Below are positions 15,001 through 31,605 of a DNA stretch of 64,000 bases, piece by piece. The stretch spans positions 55,901,848 to 55,965,847 of the forward strand of contig CM067356.1 of NCBI GenBank assembly GCA_034190875.2, in the 5' to 3' direction. Every line of letters starts with the position of its first letter. The first letter of the stretch is position 1. The notes under the pieces were generated by a model. That model ran no database searches and had not been told where the DNA came from. It saw only the letters and a program-made list of their open reading frames with translations. The translations under genes and the position numbers were made by a program. This DNA is from Urechis unicinctus (lineage: Eukaryota; Annelida; Polychaeta; Xenopneusta; Urechidae).

Positions 15001-16395
15001 TTGACTATAAACAGTGATCGGACTTAATTGCCTCAGTCATATTGTGCAACATAAGAATGCGCCAATGGAGTTTATTCTGCCAGTGAATCACTCAGAGACA
15101 TTTACTTCCCCTCCTACAGAGTATCGACACTCGCAAGCGCCACGTTTGGAACTAAATATACGTCCAAAATGTTAATCCAAACAATGCTCTTCAGTTCTAT
15201 AATAACTATAGAAGTAAAGGGCATAAAATAGAAGTTTGCTTCTGGTGTGAATGACATTATTATTTGCAAGTATGGCTTTTTTATGTTTAAGCTTGAAGGA
15301 TATTATGTCTAATTGCAAATTAAAGTAACTAACCCAACACCTACGGTCGTAGCATATGCTGATCCAGGTGTCCACAACATCTGCTAATACAAAACACATG
15401 ATGTGGTTGTGGTCGTGTCTTCAATCGCGATCCTGCCCAGGTCGGGTAAATTAAATTTTCCCGTCGCAACGTGGCTCATTAAGTAGCCTCGCGAATCATT
15501 TATTTGTGGCGTTACCCCTAAAGGCATGCAAACTACATAGGCTCGTTTGTAATCCGTGGAATGAGGGGGACATGTGCCCGGTAGCACCGTGTGTACAAAT
15601 CAGTACGGGGTCCGTCATATTCCGGAAGCAAACAAACCCGCATGCCCTATTGTAGAGTAAGATGCAATTAGTCAAAAGAATGTCATGATTAGGGGATTTC
15701 AAATCACGTCGAAAACTATGATAACGGCTACTTGTTCACATTGCGATGTGGCTTTGTAACTGCATATACCGAAACTATGGTAATCAAATTAATGGAAAAC
15801 ACTCGTCAGTGTTGTCAAAGATAGCTGCTGGCTGACAATATTGTCTGAATGTGCAATTAAAAAGACTACCCCTCTCTTGTTGAACATATATCTATTAATG
15901 GGCATAAGCTTTGTTGCGGCATATTTTCGTTACTATGCGTTACAAACGTTCATCATAAGTTTATGAAACGTATTGTTAGCGCATGATTTGATTTAGTGAC
16001 GAATTCCATACATACGACAAGAAACACAATTCTTGTGTTTGTTGTTAAACGACAGAAGTTGTGGGCGCTTACAGCACGAAACATGGAATACATTGATCCT
16101 GGTTGTTATCTGTGCTGATGATGTATAGGAGTGATTGAGAAACAGCGTGTTCATCACGGCCGGCTTGTTGAGGTAGCCGATATTTCTAGTGCGAAATAGG
16201 TAGAGCTGTTAGCCCAGATGCTGCTACTCTGCTTCCGTGTATTAGTGTGAAATTGTCTGAGATTCTTCGCATTTCCTTAAATGCATTATAAATCATGAAT
16301 ACGTGGAATCTGAGTACACAGACAGCAGTGGTTATGCCCAGTGCTGTAGCTGTATCCGAATCATCAGGTAGCATTGGCAGAGCCCTGGCATTGTA
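15001..16395. other. No recognisable gene
   Basis: Non-coding sequence. A few overlapping minus-strand frames of 60-75 codons at 15172-15702 show no motif. I could not assign a repeat partner with confidence. Confidence 0.4.
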
Positions 16396-16398
16396 TCA

Positions 16399-16535
16399 TG
16401 CGCATGCGCATGTGGTGTTTATATGAAGGTGTGCGCGTGTCTGATTGTGGTCGGTGATGTGACATGTTTATCTGAGTGTATCTGAGTGTGTGCGTGTGTG
16501 TGTGCGTGTGTGTATATATGTGTGTGTGTTGTTGT
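16399..16535. repeat. Degenerate (GT)n / GTGTGC-rich tract
   Basis: Starts at a palindromic TGCGCATGCGCA (16399-16410). From about 16425 to 16530 it is dominated by GTGTGC/GTGTGT with interruptions. Simple-sequence DNA. Confidence 0.85.
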
Positions 16536-16599
16536 ATTAATGATCCTACTGATTAATTACCCGAAATGTAATGATCTATTAATGGACTCACCTATTTCG

Positions 16600-18400
16600 T
16601 CGGTTTACCAGTGTCCCTGACACTATCTCTGAACCTCTCGAGTGCACCGGGTGTGTTCAGCACCGGATAAGTGTCTCAGTAATTGATTAAATTACCCAGC
16701 TATTTTGCGCCGCTAAATTGCTCGCCTGGTCAATGTATTAGCTCAGTGGCTGATACGTATTTACCGTAGAGCCGCTGCGTTATCTGTGTAAATACACAGC
16801 TTTGAACGAAGTGTCTTCAACATTATCGTCGAACAGAGAATATACTTTTGGCTATGTTCTCACGGTTACAATAGCATTCAGGTGCCTAATTTCTAATATG
16901 TGTCCCACCGAAAGCCCCAATTACCCCTGGGAAGCGCTTAATTTACTTAAACCCAGTTATATTTTCTTGTGATAGATGGGCAACTGATTTATTGCTTAGA
17001 AAAAATTTGATTGTAAACTAGAATAACTATCTTTTACACTAGATTCGCAAACTCTAAACCTTTCTGCAATCTGCCTGCAACAGAAAAAATAGGCAAATTG
17101 TTTAAGACAACATATTATAATCACAGTCTGTTTTAAGTTTAATTAAAGAAATAAATGCTCTTTTATTCAACAAACGTTGACAATTTTGTTTAATTCAACC
17201 AAACTGATTTGTTTATGTTTAATTAAACTTATAAACGATGAGACAACATGTCGTCTTTATGAAGTACTATGGCGAGAATGAGTAGAATATCTCGTCCGAC
17301 GGGGACAGTGCTTTTCTTAGGACGTGTTCTAACTTTCTCTCAGTACGGCGTAGAGAGATCACAATAGAACAACATTGATTGGCGTTTGCCGTTAACATGG
17401 GTTTAGGCGAATGTTATGTGATGACTTGGTTTGTATTCATCGTGAATTACCACTGCGATATGCTTACCCTGTGAGAGATCATACTCGTCAAAATCTCCCT
17501 TGAATGATGGCATATTCAATGCTGATTGCATATATTGTCTCTAAGAAGGCGCTTATATGGCAAATATGTTCCAACGGCATGCATTATGTTATTGATTTAT
17601 TAAAATAAATATCTCGAATAAAGGATAATTATTTGTTGACTGGCATGATGCTGTCTATTATTGTAATTTAACAGCCTTTTCTCGCTGTCATTTCTGTCAT
17701 TAAACCATGTTAAATGCATTTATCATGCTCAACTAACTGCGTGCTGCTCTGCCATAACAAAAACCCCCTGTCTGACCGATCTTTGTGTCGGGAAAACGTA
17801 TATCATGATGTATACACAGTGAGAATCCGATAGGGCGGAAAAGGAGGCCAGCAGCAACAACCTTAATATTACTTTATTTGCAATTTTCTCAATTTGCATT
17901 CGACTAATACATTAGTAGCTGTTTAAAGCGATGTAGGCATTAATATATACGTCAATTTGTATCTATCATCGGGTTGAAATGACGGACTTAAGGATATTTG
18001 CGCTGTTGAATGAGCAGTATACGAATGTGTACTCGAGACGAAAGGTCAAGAACGATTAAAAAATGAACGCTTACCGCGCACAGCATCCACATCGATCCCA
18101 CGTGGTTAAACAGACACTGCATTAATCAAACACTCCGATTTATGTCCTCGCTCTGGCAACGGGTACATAGCCTGATTAACATAGGGCTGACATATCCCCC
18201 ACACCACCCACACCACCCACTTTGGTATTGTGACGTCCGCAGACGGCATTGACGTCAGGGATCATTTACATCGATCCATTCCGGGCGTATGGCTTGAATT
18301 AATGACATGTTACAGTAAATACGGCTCTTATAACTGCAGCGCATATTCCGCGGACTGTGATCAGAATGGTTTGCTAGGTAAACCATAGAGGTGGTGTACT
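16600..18400 (+). repeat. Diverged long repeat family F, copy 1
   Basis: Collinear with 21050-23100. Landmarks in order: GATTAAATTAC...AGCT, TGATACGTATTTACNNTAGAGCCGC, ACATGTCGTCT, GATGGCATAT, TATTGTCTCTA...GCGCTTATATGG, a GGGCTG(A/T)CATATCCCCCAC stretch, and ACATCGATCCATTC(C/T)GGG(C/T)GTA. The offset between copies is about 4.5-4.8 kb. No coding frame survives in both copies. Confidence 0.8.
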
Positions 18401-18679
18401 CGGCCAGGATACAGGCGGCGTTTCGTACCAGAAACAGTAGCTTGGAGTGGGGTAGCTTTTTCCTACGTCATGTTAATAGACCGTCAAAATAGAATCACGC
18501 AAAGTAAGAACGTTCTCGATTCTGGTGGAAGCAATGTAGACCCGTTATACATGCAGACTACTCGATATTTTGTACGAAATCAACCATTTAAGAACATAAA
18601 ATGGGCTTAGATTCGGTGATCGATATGATTCACAAACTCCCTCTCCAGGACTCTTCCTGCGCAGCTGAGGCCTAGGGAT

Positions 18680-19130
18680 ATCAAAATGTAGCAAAAGTTA
18701 TCAATTTAATATACATGGATTCTGCGTGATAATCACTGCTGATTTTAATCATTACTCCTATGGTTACTGCGTGACATATAAACGTGGTTTTTGCAATTGG
18801 AACAGTGTGGTAATTTGCTGATTCAATGCCGTATAAATTCATTTTAATCATCACCAAGACGGTGTCGTGGTGTTTAGATGATCTTCCCATGCTTAGGAAA
18901 TCGGGAGCGATTATGTGCGCTTGTGCTGGTGCATTCGTTCACTATTCTTGAAATAAATTGGCTCGTACAGTGTGCTTTGTGATTGTGGACGGGCGAATCG
19001 AACATATCAAACGAATGCCGCGTGTCAATGTCAACTTGACTATCTGGTATTCGAAGGGTGTTTGTTAAGTCTCGACTTCTATTCTGAGTGTAATCTCCCA
19101 GCGACACCATTTACGGTGGCATATCCATTA
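18680..19130 (+). repeat. Diverged repeat family E, copy 2
   Basis: Counterpart of 11420-11770; see that entry. Edges are approximate. Confidence 0.4.
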
Positions 19131-19238
19131 TGAGACCCATAAAAAGTTCCGCATTATTGCAAATTCTAGGGAACCTGTTGGTCTTTTGAATAAGAAAGGA
19201 CAAACCTCAGGTATTTTAATTGAATAAAACACAAAACG

Positions 19239-19260
19239 ACAGCACCCCCCCCCCCACCCC
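19239..19260. repeat. Poly(C) tract
   Basis: A run of about 13 C followed by ACCCC, unusual in this AT-rich setting. A G-rich minus strand and replication slippage are expected; the exact length may be unreliable. Confidence 0.8.
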
Positions 19261-19529
19261 TACGTTGGCTCATAGTCAAATGTGTATCAGATATTATACT
19301 AAACGCACGTGTGGCTCCTTGAGGACCTATCACCTAAAATTTTGATAAGGTGTGGCTAAAAAGGTACCAACAAACCCTCGGTAGTCTGTGAAATTGGTTT
19401 TTCTTTTAATACTGATATCAACACTTTGAGGGACTGTGTATTATTCATTTAGATTATCCGCCCAGCCAAAATAATTAACGCAGCCAATGTTTATGAGCAA
19501 AATGGCTCGCATTAAGAAGACGTTTGCTT

Positions 19530-20990
19530 TTTATTTTTGGCTGGTCCAGTTATACAAAATGTGATGTCCGTCGAACCTAAGTTGGCCGAAATGTGTATAT
19601 TCAGTATTTTTCCCACAACAATAAAAGCTGATTCTTACACACTCGTACAAATGGATCAAATCACTGCTGACTGTGGTGCTAAGATAAGGATGCACATCGA
19701 ACATCAACAACATCACATTTTGGTTGTCTAAAAGAAGATTCAGTCTCCATTTCAAAAGCATCAAATTGTGAACGGGCACATGAATAATGCGGTTAACTCC
19801 TATAATAAAAAATCGCTTGTGTTACTTGCACAGTTACCATGCATTTTAAGTACCTACTCAAAATAGACTCTGCAGTGATAGCAAATTAGCGTTGCATGAA
19901 TAAAGGAATTCCATGTCTGCACACGTTATATTAAAAACTAACCACCAAATAGGCACTTATATGTCGATATCTATGATAGAAAATAACAGCGATAGCGGTG
20001 ATGGTCGCAGTGGTCAACAACACATTCAACAATTGTAAGGCTTGTGGCAAGCAGTAACATTATTACACAGTCTTGTGCGGCAAACAATGTATCGTTATGC
20101 AAGGTATTTGCTCGTAGCTGTGTGTACAGACAAATGAGATAGGCACTTCAGTCTTAATATATCTCGGTATATCTCATCACCAGGATTTTTTTTTAAAATA
20201 GGCTTTGTACAATTCAATGCGGCCTGACAAAGATGGCTAATGGCACCTTCGATAAGAAGAAATTTCCTTCTGATAGAGCCCTACCCAAGGTGATAACGAG
20301 CATTTCTGTTCAATGCCCACCCTTTGTCAAAACATAAATGCATATTAATAACGCTTGTTTATTTCATTACGGCATTAATATGGGCATTCGCTGCAAAACA
20401 AATTTCATGATAAAGCGTGTCCTCATAGCGCCATCCCTCATGTGACATTCAGTGGGATGGTTTTTACTTGTTTTCCCGATAGCTACGCGCCAGTAACATC
20501 TGTTATTCCTTTGTTGTCGCCGAGGGTTTGTCGTTTTCAAGCCACACTTCCATTTGCTTTCAATCAAAGTCTTTGCAACCTATTACATGATTTACATGCT
20601 ACTTATTGGCAAACTTAGGTTAGTGTGATTGCTTTTCACTTCTCCGTAGGCGTAGAACTAATTCTGTTTTCGCATTAAAGCATTCGTGTTTGGAGATTAT
20701 CCCTCTAAGTTTTACCCCGCCCACTTCTACATCTTATTCAGAAGGTGGGCAGGATTAGATTTCTGCTTGGTTAATACTATTCAAAGCACTACCCAAATAG
20801 CTCGCGTGTATTCTATTTTTGGAATATATACATCGAGGGCAAGAGTCATTGACAGCTGCTGATGCACATACCGAGCTCACGTATTATGTCTCATTTTGTT
20901 AAGAAGGTTGAAAACATTATGTTTTATTTTTTGGGATTGATGAAACGCATTTATCAAGTCAGCGTGGGAATAAAGCTAGCCTCAGCACTA
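19530..20990 (+). repeat. Diverged long repeat family C, copy 3 (partial)
   Basis: Blocks at 19740-20010 and 20840-20990 align with the start and end of copies 1 and 2. The middle is shorter or too diverged to trace. The copy is followed at once by family F copy 2. After C copy 2 the same family F follows, but about 1.6 kb further on. Confidence 0.55.
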
Positions 20991-21049
20991 ATGTAATTAT
21001 ACTGTTTTAGTCGCTTTTCCTTTACTGAGATAAAATACCCTGCTAATAT

Positions 21050-23100
21050 AATTACTAGACAGTTGAGACATTTAATGAGCAATTAAAGTGCTCACCTATC
21101 GTGAAGTACTTAGAGTGTCGTTGACACCACCCAAAAGCTTGTCGATTGCAACTACTGTGTGATAGCTACATATACCCCTTATCGACAATGATGCTGCGAG
21201 AGATTGGTGTTCCAGTATTAGATTAAATTACGTAGCTGTATGGACCCTTTTGATAGCACGCACGGTCCATATGTTGCTGAATGAATGATACGTATTTACT
21301 ATAGAGCCGCCAAGTTGTTTGCAATGATCGACAGCTTTACAAGAAGGTGTCTTTCAAATATCATCATGGAACATAAATTATACTCTCCCGAGCGCAATTA
21401 CAAACAAAATTAGTGAGGATGATTGCTATGCGATTATGCCTTCTTTCGGATTATATACAAAAGTCATCCTTCAGGACCTCTGCAAGGGCAAACTGATATT
21501 TACCAACCTATGGTGTGCTGTGTTCCGTAATTTAATTATTATGATACAGACGTGAAACGTGTACGACGTGATATTAGTTTCAATCTCAATTGAACAACTT
21601 CCTGTCAAATTCGATCTGGCTTTCAATGGGCGCTTGCGCAATTCAGAATTAACTAATAATTGGTATTTTAGCTTTTTATATGTCATGGCACGAAGAGGAT
21701 CATAGCAGTAGATGATGCTCTGTTTTTATGACGCTCACGCTGATCTGTACTTTGCTTCCTCTCCATTCTGTCTCTAGTTATGCTGTTCTTACTCACCTTT
21801 AATTTCACTAGTGTACCATAATGCAACTCATATATAGTGCTGCTCGAATCAAACTTGTGAAATGCAAACCACCTTAAGGATAGCGTAGCAATACTCTATG
21901 TGTTGTATTTCCAACGACATGTCGTCTCTATATACAGCTATGGCGACCACATAGGGAAGTGTGAACGTCACGACCAAAGGGAAATAGTTTTGCTAAGGGT
22001 CTTTTGTAACGTTCTCTCATTACAGCATAGAAAGAGGAGAATTGAATGACACGGGTGAGGGCGAGTATTAAATGATGAGTTTTGCTTTCCCTGCAGCGGT
22101 GAGAGTTGCCTCAATCGTCAACACCTAGACGTTATTCGTTCCAGCTACAATAGGAGTGACCCATTACCACACTACCAAAGTATCAGAGATCATACTGATC
22201 GCCCTTAAATGATGGCATATGAAATTGTGTTTGAATGTATTGTCTCTACCAAAGCGCTTATATGGAAAAGATGATGCATCGACATATATAATTTCAAGGA
22301 TTTATTTAAATAATTGACATATATGAATCGACACTGTATTATTTAACCGGTACTGTGCTGTCAATTTTTTGAAATAAAGATACTTGTTTTACCGGTCGTT
22401 TATCCAAACTAAACCATGTTGAATGCAATTTCCATGCTGCAGGTTGCTTTGTGTCGGCAATACGCATGTCCTGCTGTAAGCGCAGTGCTAGGTCAGAATC
22501 TAGCAACAGCAACCCTTATTTTCCTTCCTTCTCAAGTTGCAGTCTGTCATATCATCAATGACTGTATAAAGCGATGTTAGGCACTGATATATACTATGAT
22601 TTGTAACTATAATCGTGTTGAAATGATTTGTTAATAACATAACGATAGCTGTGTCAGATAGCTTTATACCTCGCCTAAATTTATACTTATGTAACAATCG
22701 TTGGTATTAACCAGAAAATACTTCGCAATATCTTGATATTTGAGGTTACATATGGACTAGTTGATACTAACGCTGTTATGAGCAGCAACAAAAGTAGAAT
22801 TCAAGGCGAAAGGCAAAAACAGAGTTAGAAATAAAGGCTAATTGCACACAACACCCGCATCTATTCTACGTGATTAATCTGACACTGTATGAATCAAAGT
22901 CTCCTGTACATGTCCTCTAACCGGTAACTTGTGAATAATCCAATTAAAATAGGGCTGTCATATCCCCCACCCGCTTTAGTATTGTACCTTCAGTAGGCAG
23001 CATTAACGTCAGTGGAACAATTGACATCGATCCATTCTGGGTGTACGGCTAGAATTGGTAAGCAAAGAAGCGGTTGTATCACAGTTGCTGTGGCAATTGA
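21050..23100 (+). repeat. Diverged long repeat family F, copy 2
   Basis: Collinear with 16600-18400; landmarks are listed in that entry. Confidence 0.8.
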
Positions 23101-25266
23101 AACCTATGGGTGAAACCTAAAACTATATCATTCGTTAATATCAAAAAATATTAAAATTTGTCTAGACGAGAATCATTTTTTACAGGATATATCCTCTCAT
23201 AATGATTTCCCCCCGAGTGGCGCACTCGAATTGAGATATTTATACCGGATATTTTAGATAATGCGAGACACAGCTGCGCTATTGTGGTACGCATATGAAC
23301 ATACTTTAATGTTCTGTAGACAGAAAAACACACAATAGAGCTATATACACCATGAGTTGCATATTTAATGGCAAATGACAATAAAATCGCTCTTGGGCAC
23401 AAACGTGCTCCAGTTGACACACAAAGAAGGAGATGCGGCCATTTATATAGGCCTTATTATCATTGACAAATCAAGGGTTGCAACGATTTCAACAGATGTA
23501 TTTCGGTTATGATGACGGCAAACGTTTCCCATCACCAACAATGGACAATAGCTTCTATGCGGATTCATGGCGCCGGGGGTCTATTTGCATTACATGATGA
23601 CATGAAGATGACCGCATCCATGATATCTGCTGATCATTATTGAACTCAGCATGAAGCATTTCCGTCGCAAATTAAGCAAGCATTGTCAAAACACCACGAT
23701 TTTGCGGTCGCATTTGTTACACACCACAAAAGCTATCCTTGCATAAAGCTGTCCAATGGTACTTTTGAAAATAAATCTGAAAGGCTCATATGAAATATGT
23801 CCGTATATTGGCATAGAGAAAGTGGGATAGCCATTAAATATATCTTAATATCATTCATGATACTTTGTCAACCGATGTAAGGAGAACCAACGCTATAAAG
23901 TGATTCACAGATGCAAAACGAGGTAACAAACTTACTGTTTGCCAATATTACCCCCAACATCGCATCCTATTCAAATGTGCTTTGCGAGAGGCGCATTTCG
24001 TGCAGCGCGTTGCGATCACATGCAGTTGAAATACAATTTCGGTGAAAACGACGAAATTGGTAAAGCGAGCAGTCAATCGCCCCTTGTAAAGATACAGGAG
24101 ATGATATTGGAATTCCCTTTGGTGTTGAGCTCGATGAAGCAAATTCATCTATGATCAGCGCACAAGAGGCGTCTTTTAAAGATGATGATAAGCATCACAA
24201 GTGATCGCGCATTGTCTAATAAACGCGACTTAAGAATACAACAACATTGCGGATCTCCACGATTCCAGTCAATGGGGTTCCCCCCTATTGATCTGTGTGT
24301 TGATGATCCATGATTTCTCTTATGCATTGATGGTGGTGAGCGGTTGATATGTTAACTGAAGTTTGACCATTTGGAGGCTTCAAATTCGTTTGTAATTTTC
24401 GACTTCTTTACAGTGAATAACGTTCATCTAATATCCGTTTAAAGCGCTTTGAAATATATTGAAACTATGTTATTCAAATGATGTACTTAATGTAGAAAAC
24501 ACGAAATTTATTCATTCGTTTAATTTTCACCTTTGCCTGCGATTCTGCTGCTGTTTCTCATAACACTTTAGTCAGTCTCAGCATTAATGACGTCCAGGTA
24601 TTTTTACTCTTCCGGAATTTACTGACGTCTGTTGATGCAATGCGTTGAGAAATGAGGACATCATCTGTTTCAAGGGCGTCCGGAAAAAGACTTATTAATT
24701 TCAGCTTACAGCCACTTTGTGATTACACTTTATACTATTTACATAAAATGCTCGCTAAAAAAAGTATGATGAGTAAGTTTAGCGGTGCATTGTCCGATCA
24801 TCTTGTCTACAGCATCAGTATATTATTTTGAAATATGCAGGGCGATGAACACTTTGACAAAAGCGCGGATGTTGTCAAATGTAGCGATATGAACAAAAGT
24901 GGTCCAGAAATACTGAAATTTACATCTGAATAGGATTGAATTTTATTTGGCAGTTACTCTGATATATATTATTCTAACGTGTGCATTCATTATATATCAC
25001 TGTGTATTTGTGTTAATTTAATGACAACTATTCATTGTTTAATTAATCTATTTGCAGCCGGATTCGTTTATATTAATGTGGCGTGTAGCCCCTTTGCTAG
25101 ACGCAATGCATGTTCACACATCTCGAATAACCACTATCATGGGATGTTGATTACTGTATCCTGGTTTGGTAGCAACAATCATATCAGAGCTAAGTGTCAT
25201 CAAGTGTGTAAAATCTTACGTAAGTGTTGAATTGCTTCCCGCATTCCAATAAATAACTCACATTCT
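23101..25266. other. No gene recognised; possible trace of family C
   Basis: Mostly non-coding. At 25165-25205 a short stretch resembles 11060-11105 and the equivalent part of C copy 2. The open frame at 23939-24154 (71 codons) has no recognisable motif. Confidence 0.3.
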
Positions 25267-28451
<3,185 letters not shown>

Positions 28452-28490
28452 TAAACTGATATATAAGATATCATAAAGTCACTAATTGGT

Positions 28491-29530
28491 GGCGAGCACA
28501 TGTTTGTCATAACTGTACAACCTATGTATCACGAAGACATCCTGTGTATTCGATATGATAAACTCGCGACAGTACATCAGATATCAACTGAGCAATGTGT
28601 ATGCGGTTTATTGAAGGACTCGGTTCCAAACATTGCTTCAGTCATTGTCATCAAATATAGCAGACGGGGTGAATACTGCATAAAATAGCGGCTAATTACC
28701 GATTTATCAAGGCCAAGAATCCTTGAGAGTACTCCAATCTCATCGTAGTGGCATTTGCCAGTGAAATTAATCTGCGTGGTTTATCTTAGTTTAGACCTAT
28801 TTCTAGATCATGTGCATTTTCGTACTATTTGTGTCTCTGTGCGTAGCTCATGGAAGGGGTCAATACATACCACAATAAATGCTGGTAAATCTCACAGTTT
28901 ATGTTAGAGCTTGTATAATATCCTCACTGAGTAAACTTACTGACAAATCATAATCCAGCACTTCCCAAAATATCTCTTTGCGGTTAGTATGTTATGTAAT
29001 TTTTGTCATAACTTGTGATGAAATTGATCAATCAGTTTTTGATTTTATAAACAATGTTATGTGAAGCTATCAGATTTTAAAATTTGACTAAATACCCATA
29101 ATTACACTAATTTATCATAATTCAGGTGTGGCTTAGTCATTTTTTGCGTATTGTGAGACAAATCACGCCTGTTTCTTGGTCAAACGATGCATGTTGTAGC
29201 ATGATTAAAACAATACTAGAGCTAGTGTGATACTAGCATCTCATGTTCTGTACATATGCACTGCTTTTAATACTGTACTACTATTGTGTTGTCCGCCATG
29301 TTTATTGATTACTATTTTCATACGCATTTTATTGTTAAACGTTAACCGATATATTTTATCAAAATATATTAAACTATGATTATATATAGACTGACTCCAA
29401 TAACCAGGAAGTTAACTCTGTCTTCTTATTTCACGAAAGCATTATATCATTGACTGATCCAGGCCCTTATTGTACTTGACACTCTAATGAGATAATGTAT
29501 AATATTGCGATCACGACTAGGTATGACGAA
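28491..29530. other. No recognisable feature
   Basis: AT-rich non-coding sequence. A 62-codon open frame at 28500-28688 has no motif. Confidence 0.4.
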
Positions 29531-29534
29531 TTGA

Positions 29535-30349
29535 ATCCCGTCACAGGAACTTGATACGATTGAGGTGGATTTAAATGGCACAAATAACCTTTCGCCTGAT
29601 AGAAGGATAAACATAATGCAATTGGGAAGTAGCCTTGAAGACATTTGGTTTATATAGCTGCTCCAGAAACGACGTTTGCAGCATAAGATAATTTTGATGC
29701 AGATGGAATAATGATGGCATTTGTGAAAAAGCACCTAAATCAAAATAAAATGGCACAGGTTTTTGGAAAGCAGTATTGTGGACCACTAAGGTTCTGGCCT
29801 AAAAACGAAAGTCTGTAATCCTCTCCAGTAGTACCGTATACAACTGAATTTCACAATATATAGAGTGAATATCCGCATATCATAGGCGGGATAAATCTGC
29901 ACCAAACAGCCTTGTGTAGACTATCATTGTAGATGTTGCCATTGTATCAAATTGCATTGTTGTGTCATGCATGCCGCGGAAAGCATCATGCTGTATGATT
30001 GTAAATACATATACATATCTATTATATATTTCAAACAAGTTAATGTTCAGGCTTGTTAAAGAATCAGCGCAAGAAAGATGTAACTAGGAGCTCATCAATT
30101 TCTTGCGATAACCCAGACTGCATCGCAGGGGCCTGGGACAACACGTAAAACTCACAATCGAAACATCTCATTATTTGGGCAAAAGCAATCGGCTCCCTTC
30201 GCAGAGGATATGAAACAAACCAAGCGGTAGGGATATGTAAGCCTGCTGACCAACGGGCTGTTGTAATATCTTTAGACCAACCCTTACCACTGGAACAAGG
30301 CAACGTTATTGTACAACCAATCAAAACAGAACGTCGAATTTGTCTGTAG
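29535..30349 (+). pseudogene. Coding-like, interrupted frames; possible decayed gene or element
   Basis: Three + strand segments read like protein but are broken. 29535-29657 contains LNGTNNLSPDRRINIMQLGS and ends at TAG. 29657-29818, in another frame, has TAA after nine codons, then DADGIMMAFVKKHLNQNK and CGPLRFWPKNESL. 30044-30349 has one TAA at 30146; before it lies SCDNPDCIAGAWDNT and after it RRGYETNQAVGICKPADQ and PLPLEQGNVIVQP. No family was recognised. Minus-strand frames (29447-29786 and 30064-30324) are also open here, so a compositional accident remains possible. It lies just upstream of the glycosyltransferase locus. Confidence 0.25.
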
Positions 30350-30650
30350 TATCACTCCTAAATGAATTTGACAGAGTTGGGCCCGACACGCCTGAAGCTC
30401 ACCCTAACTAAACAGGGAGCAAATAAAACATCGAAATCCTGTATAAGCTATAATTAGGGGAGTAGTGTAGATGAGTAGTGGTGCGCCAGAACCGCTACTC
30501 TCTATACTACTGTATAAGGTGACCAACGTATGCTCACCCGGTGCACTGCTGCAGCTAATCAACACATCCTATATTTTAACATTTGTGAGAGCACTCTGGT
30601 CGAGGTATTGACAAGCGTTACGTAGAAGAGATCTTGACTTCAGAAATCAG

Positions 30651-31552
30651 GTGAGTGTACATGTGTATTAATGTCATTTTAAAAGAGATTCACATTAATT
30701 TCATGCAAGAAATACTGAATATTCACCTTCATAATGAGAACTTCAACGCACGTGCACATTTAAGAAAATAGGCACATATCATGCGAGTATTTCAAGCTAG
30801 ACTGAACACGCATCCTCAATTATGTTTATATAGACGATGGCTAACTTGTTATAGCTGATTTTCAAGCGAAACTGTCACACATATCATTCTTTCAAAATCA
30901 ATCATAAAGAGAGATATCTAAGAGTATATTATTGAATGAACAGAACTTCAAACGATAGTTGGAAAACATGTTTGTCCTTTTTTAGTTATTGTTCAGTATA
31001 AGTTCTATTATTATCTCATTTAAAACCTCAGGTGGCATCGAAATCGTAATTGCTTACAAATTGGTCTCAAAGTTTCGTCTATGCTCACATTCAGGTCTGG
31101 TGCGCATGCGCGATGATTGTGTTGCATCGCAGCCATTTTAGGGTTTTTAACGTGTTACGTATATTTCCAAAATTGATAAGGTTAGTCGAAAATACTATGT
31201 AGAATTATTCTCTTTGTTACAATGACCAATAATACCAATGTGATAATATGTGTCATAAGTTCAGACGAGAATAATCAACATAATGCCTCCATATTTGGGA
31301 GGAAACAATCCTTTAAATAAGTGACGTCACCTCATTAACACCCATGAATATGCATTTACTATCAGGATCACAATATAGCTCATCAAGTTCAAATATACTG
31401 TTTCAATTCCAATAATCCGACTTAACAATGTGAAATAGATTTCCTTAGACTAATTGTAAGGAATCATTAAAGTAACGTCAATTGGTATGAATCAATGAAA
31501 GCGTTATAGGAACTGTTTTGAATAGTGATTTTACCATCTGTTTGCTTTGCAG
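30651..31552 (+). other. Predicted 5'UTR intron of the glycosyltransferase gene
   Basis: A consensus donor CAG|GTGAGT lies at 30650/30651, and a pyrimidine-rich acceptor (CTGTTTGCTTTGCAG) ends at 31552, 53 nt before the start codon. The acceptor is convincing. The matching donor is less certain: AAG|GTTAGT at 31181 is another candidate, associated with promoter-like motifs at 31101-31139. Transcript data are needed to choose. Confidence 0.45.
31101..31139 (+). promoter_or_regulatory. NRF-1-like and YY1-like motifs, possible TATA-less promoter
   Basis: TGCGCATGCGCG (31101-31112) fits the NRF-1 consensus YGCGCAYGCGCR. GCCATTTT (31132-31139) resembles the YY1 core. In animals these motifs often sit at TATA-less transcription starts. 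About 45 nt further on is a possible donor, AAG|GTTAGT (31178/31181). Inference: a short first exon near 31140-31180 splicing to 31553. Confidence 0.35.
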
Positions 31553-31605
31553 TGTTTTAACTACACGAAGGTCCAGTAAGCTGAGTAAACTGTACAACTT
31601 TCGAT

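Noticed and set aside
21744-21850. Minus-strand mini-exon with donor AAAG|GTGAGTAAG
   Set aside because: The upstream acceptor lacks a pyrimidine tract and the frame is only about 14 codons long.
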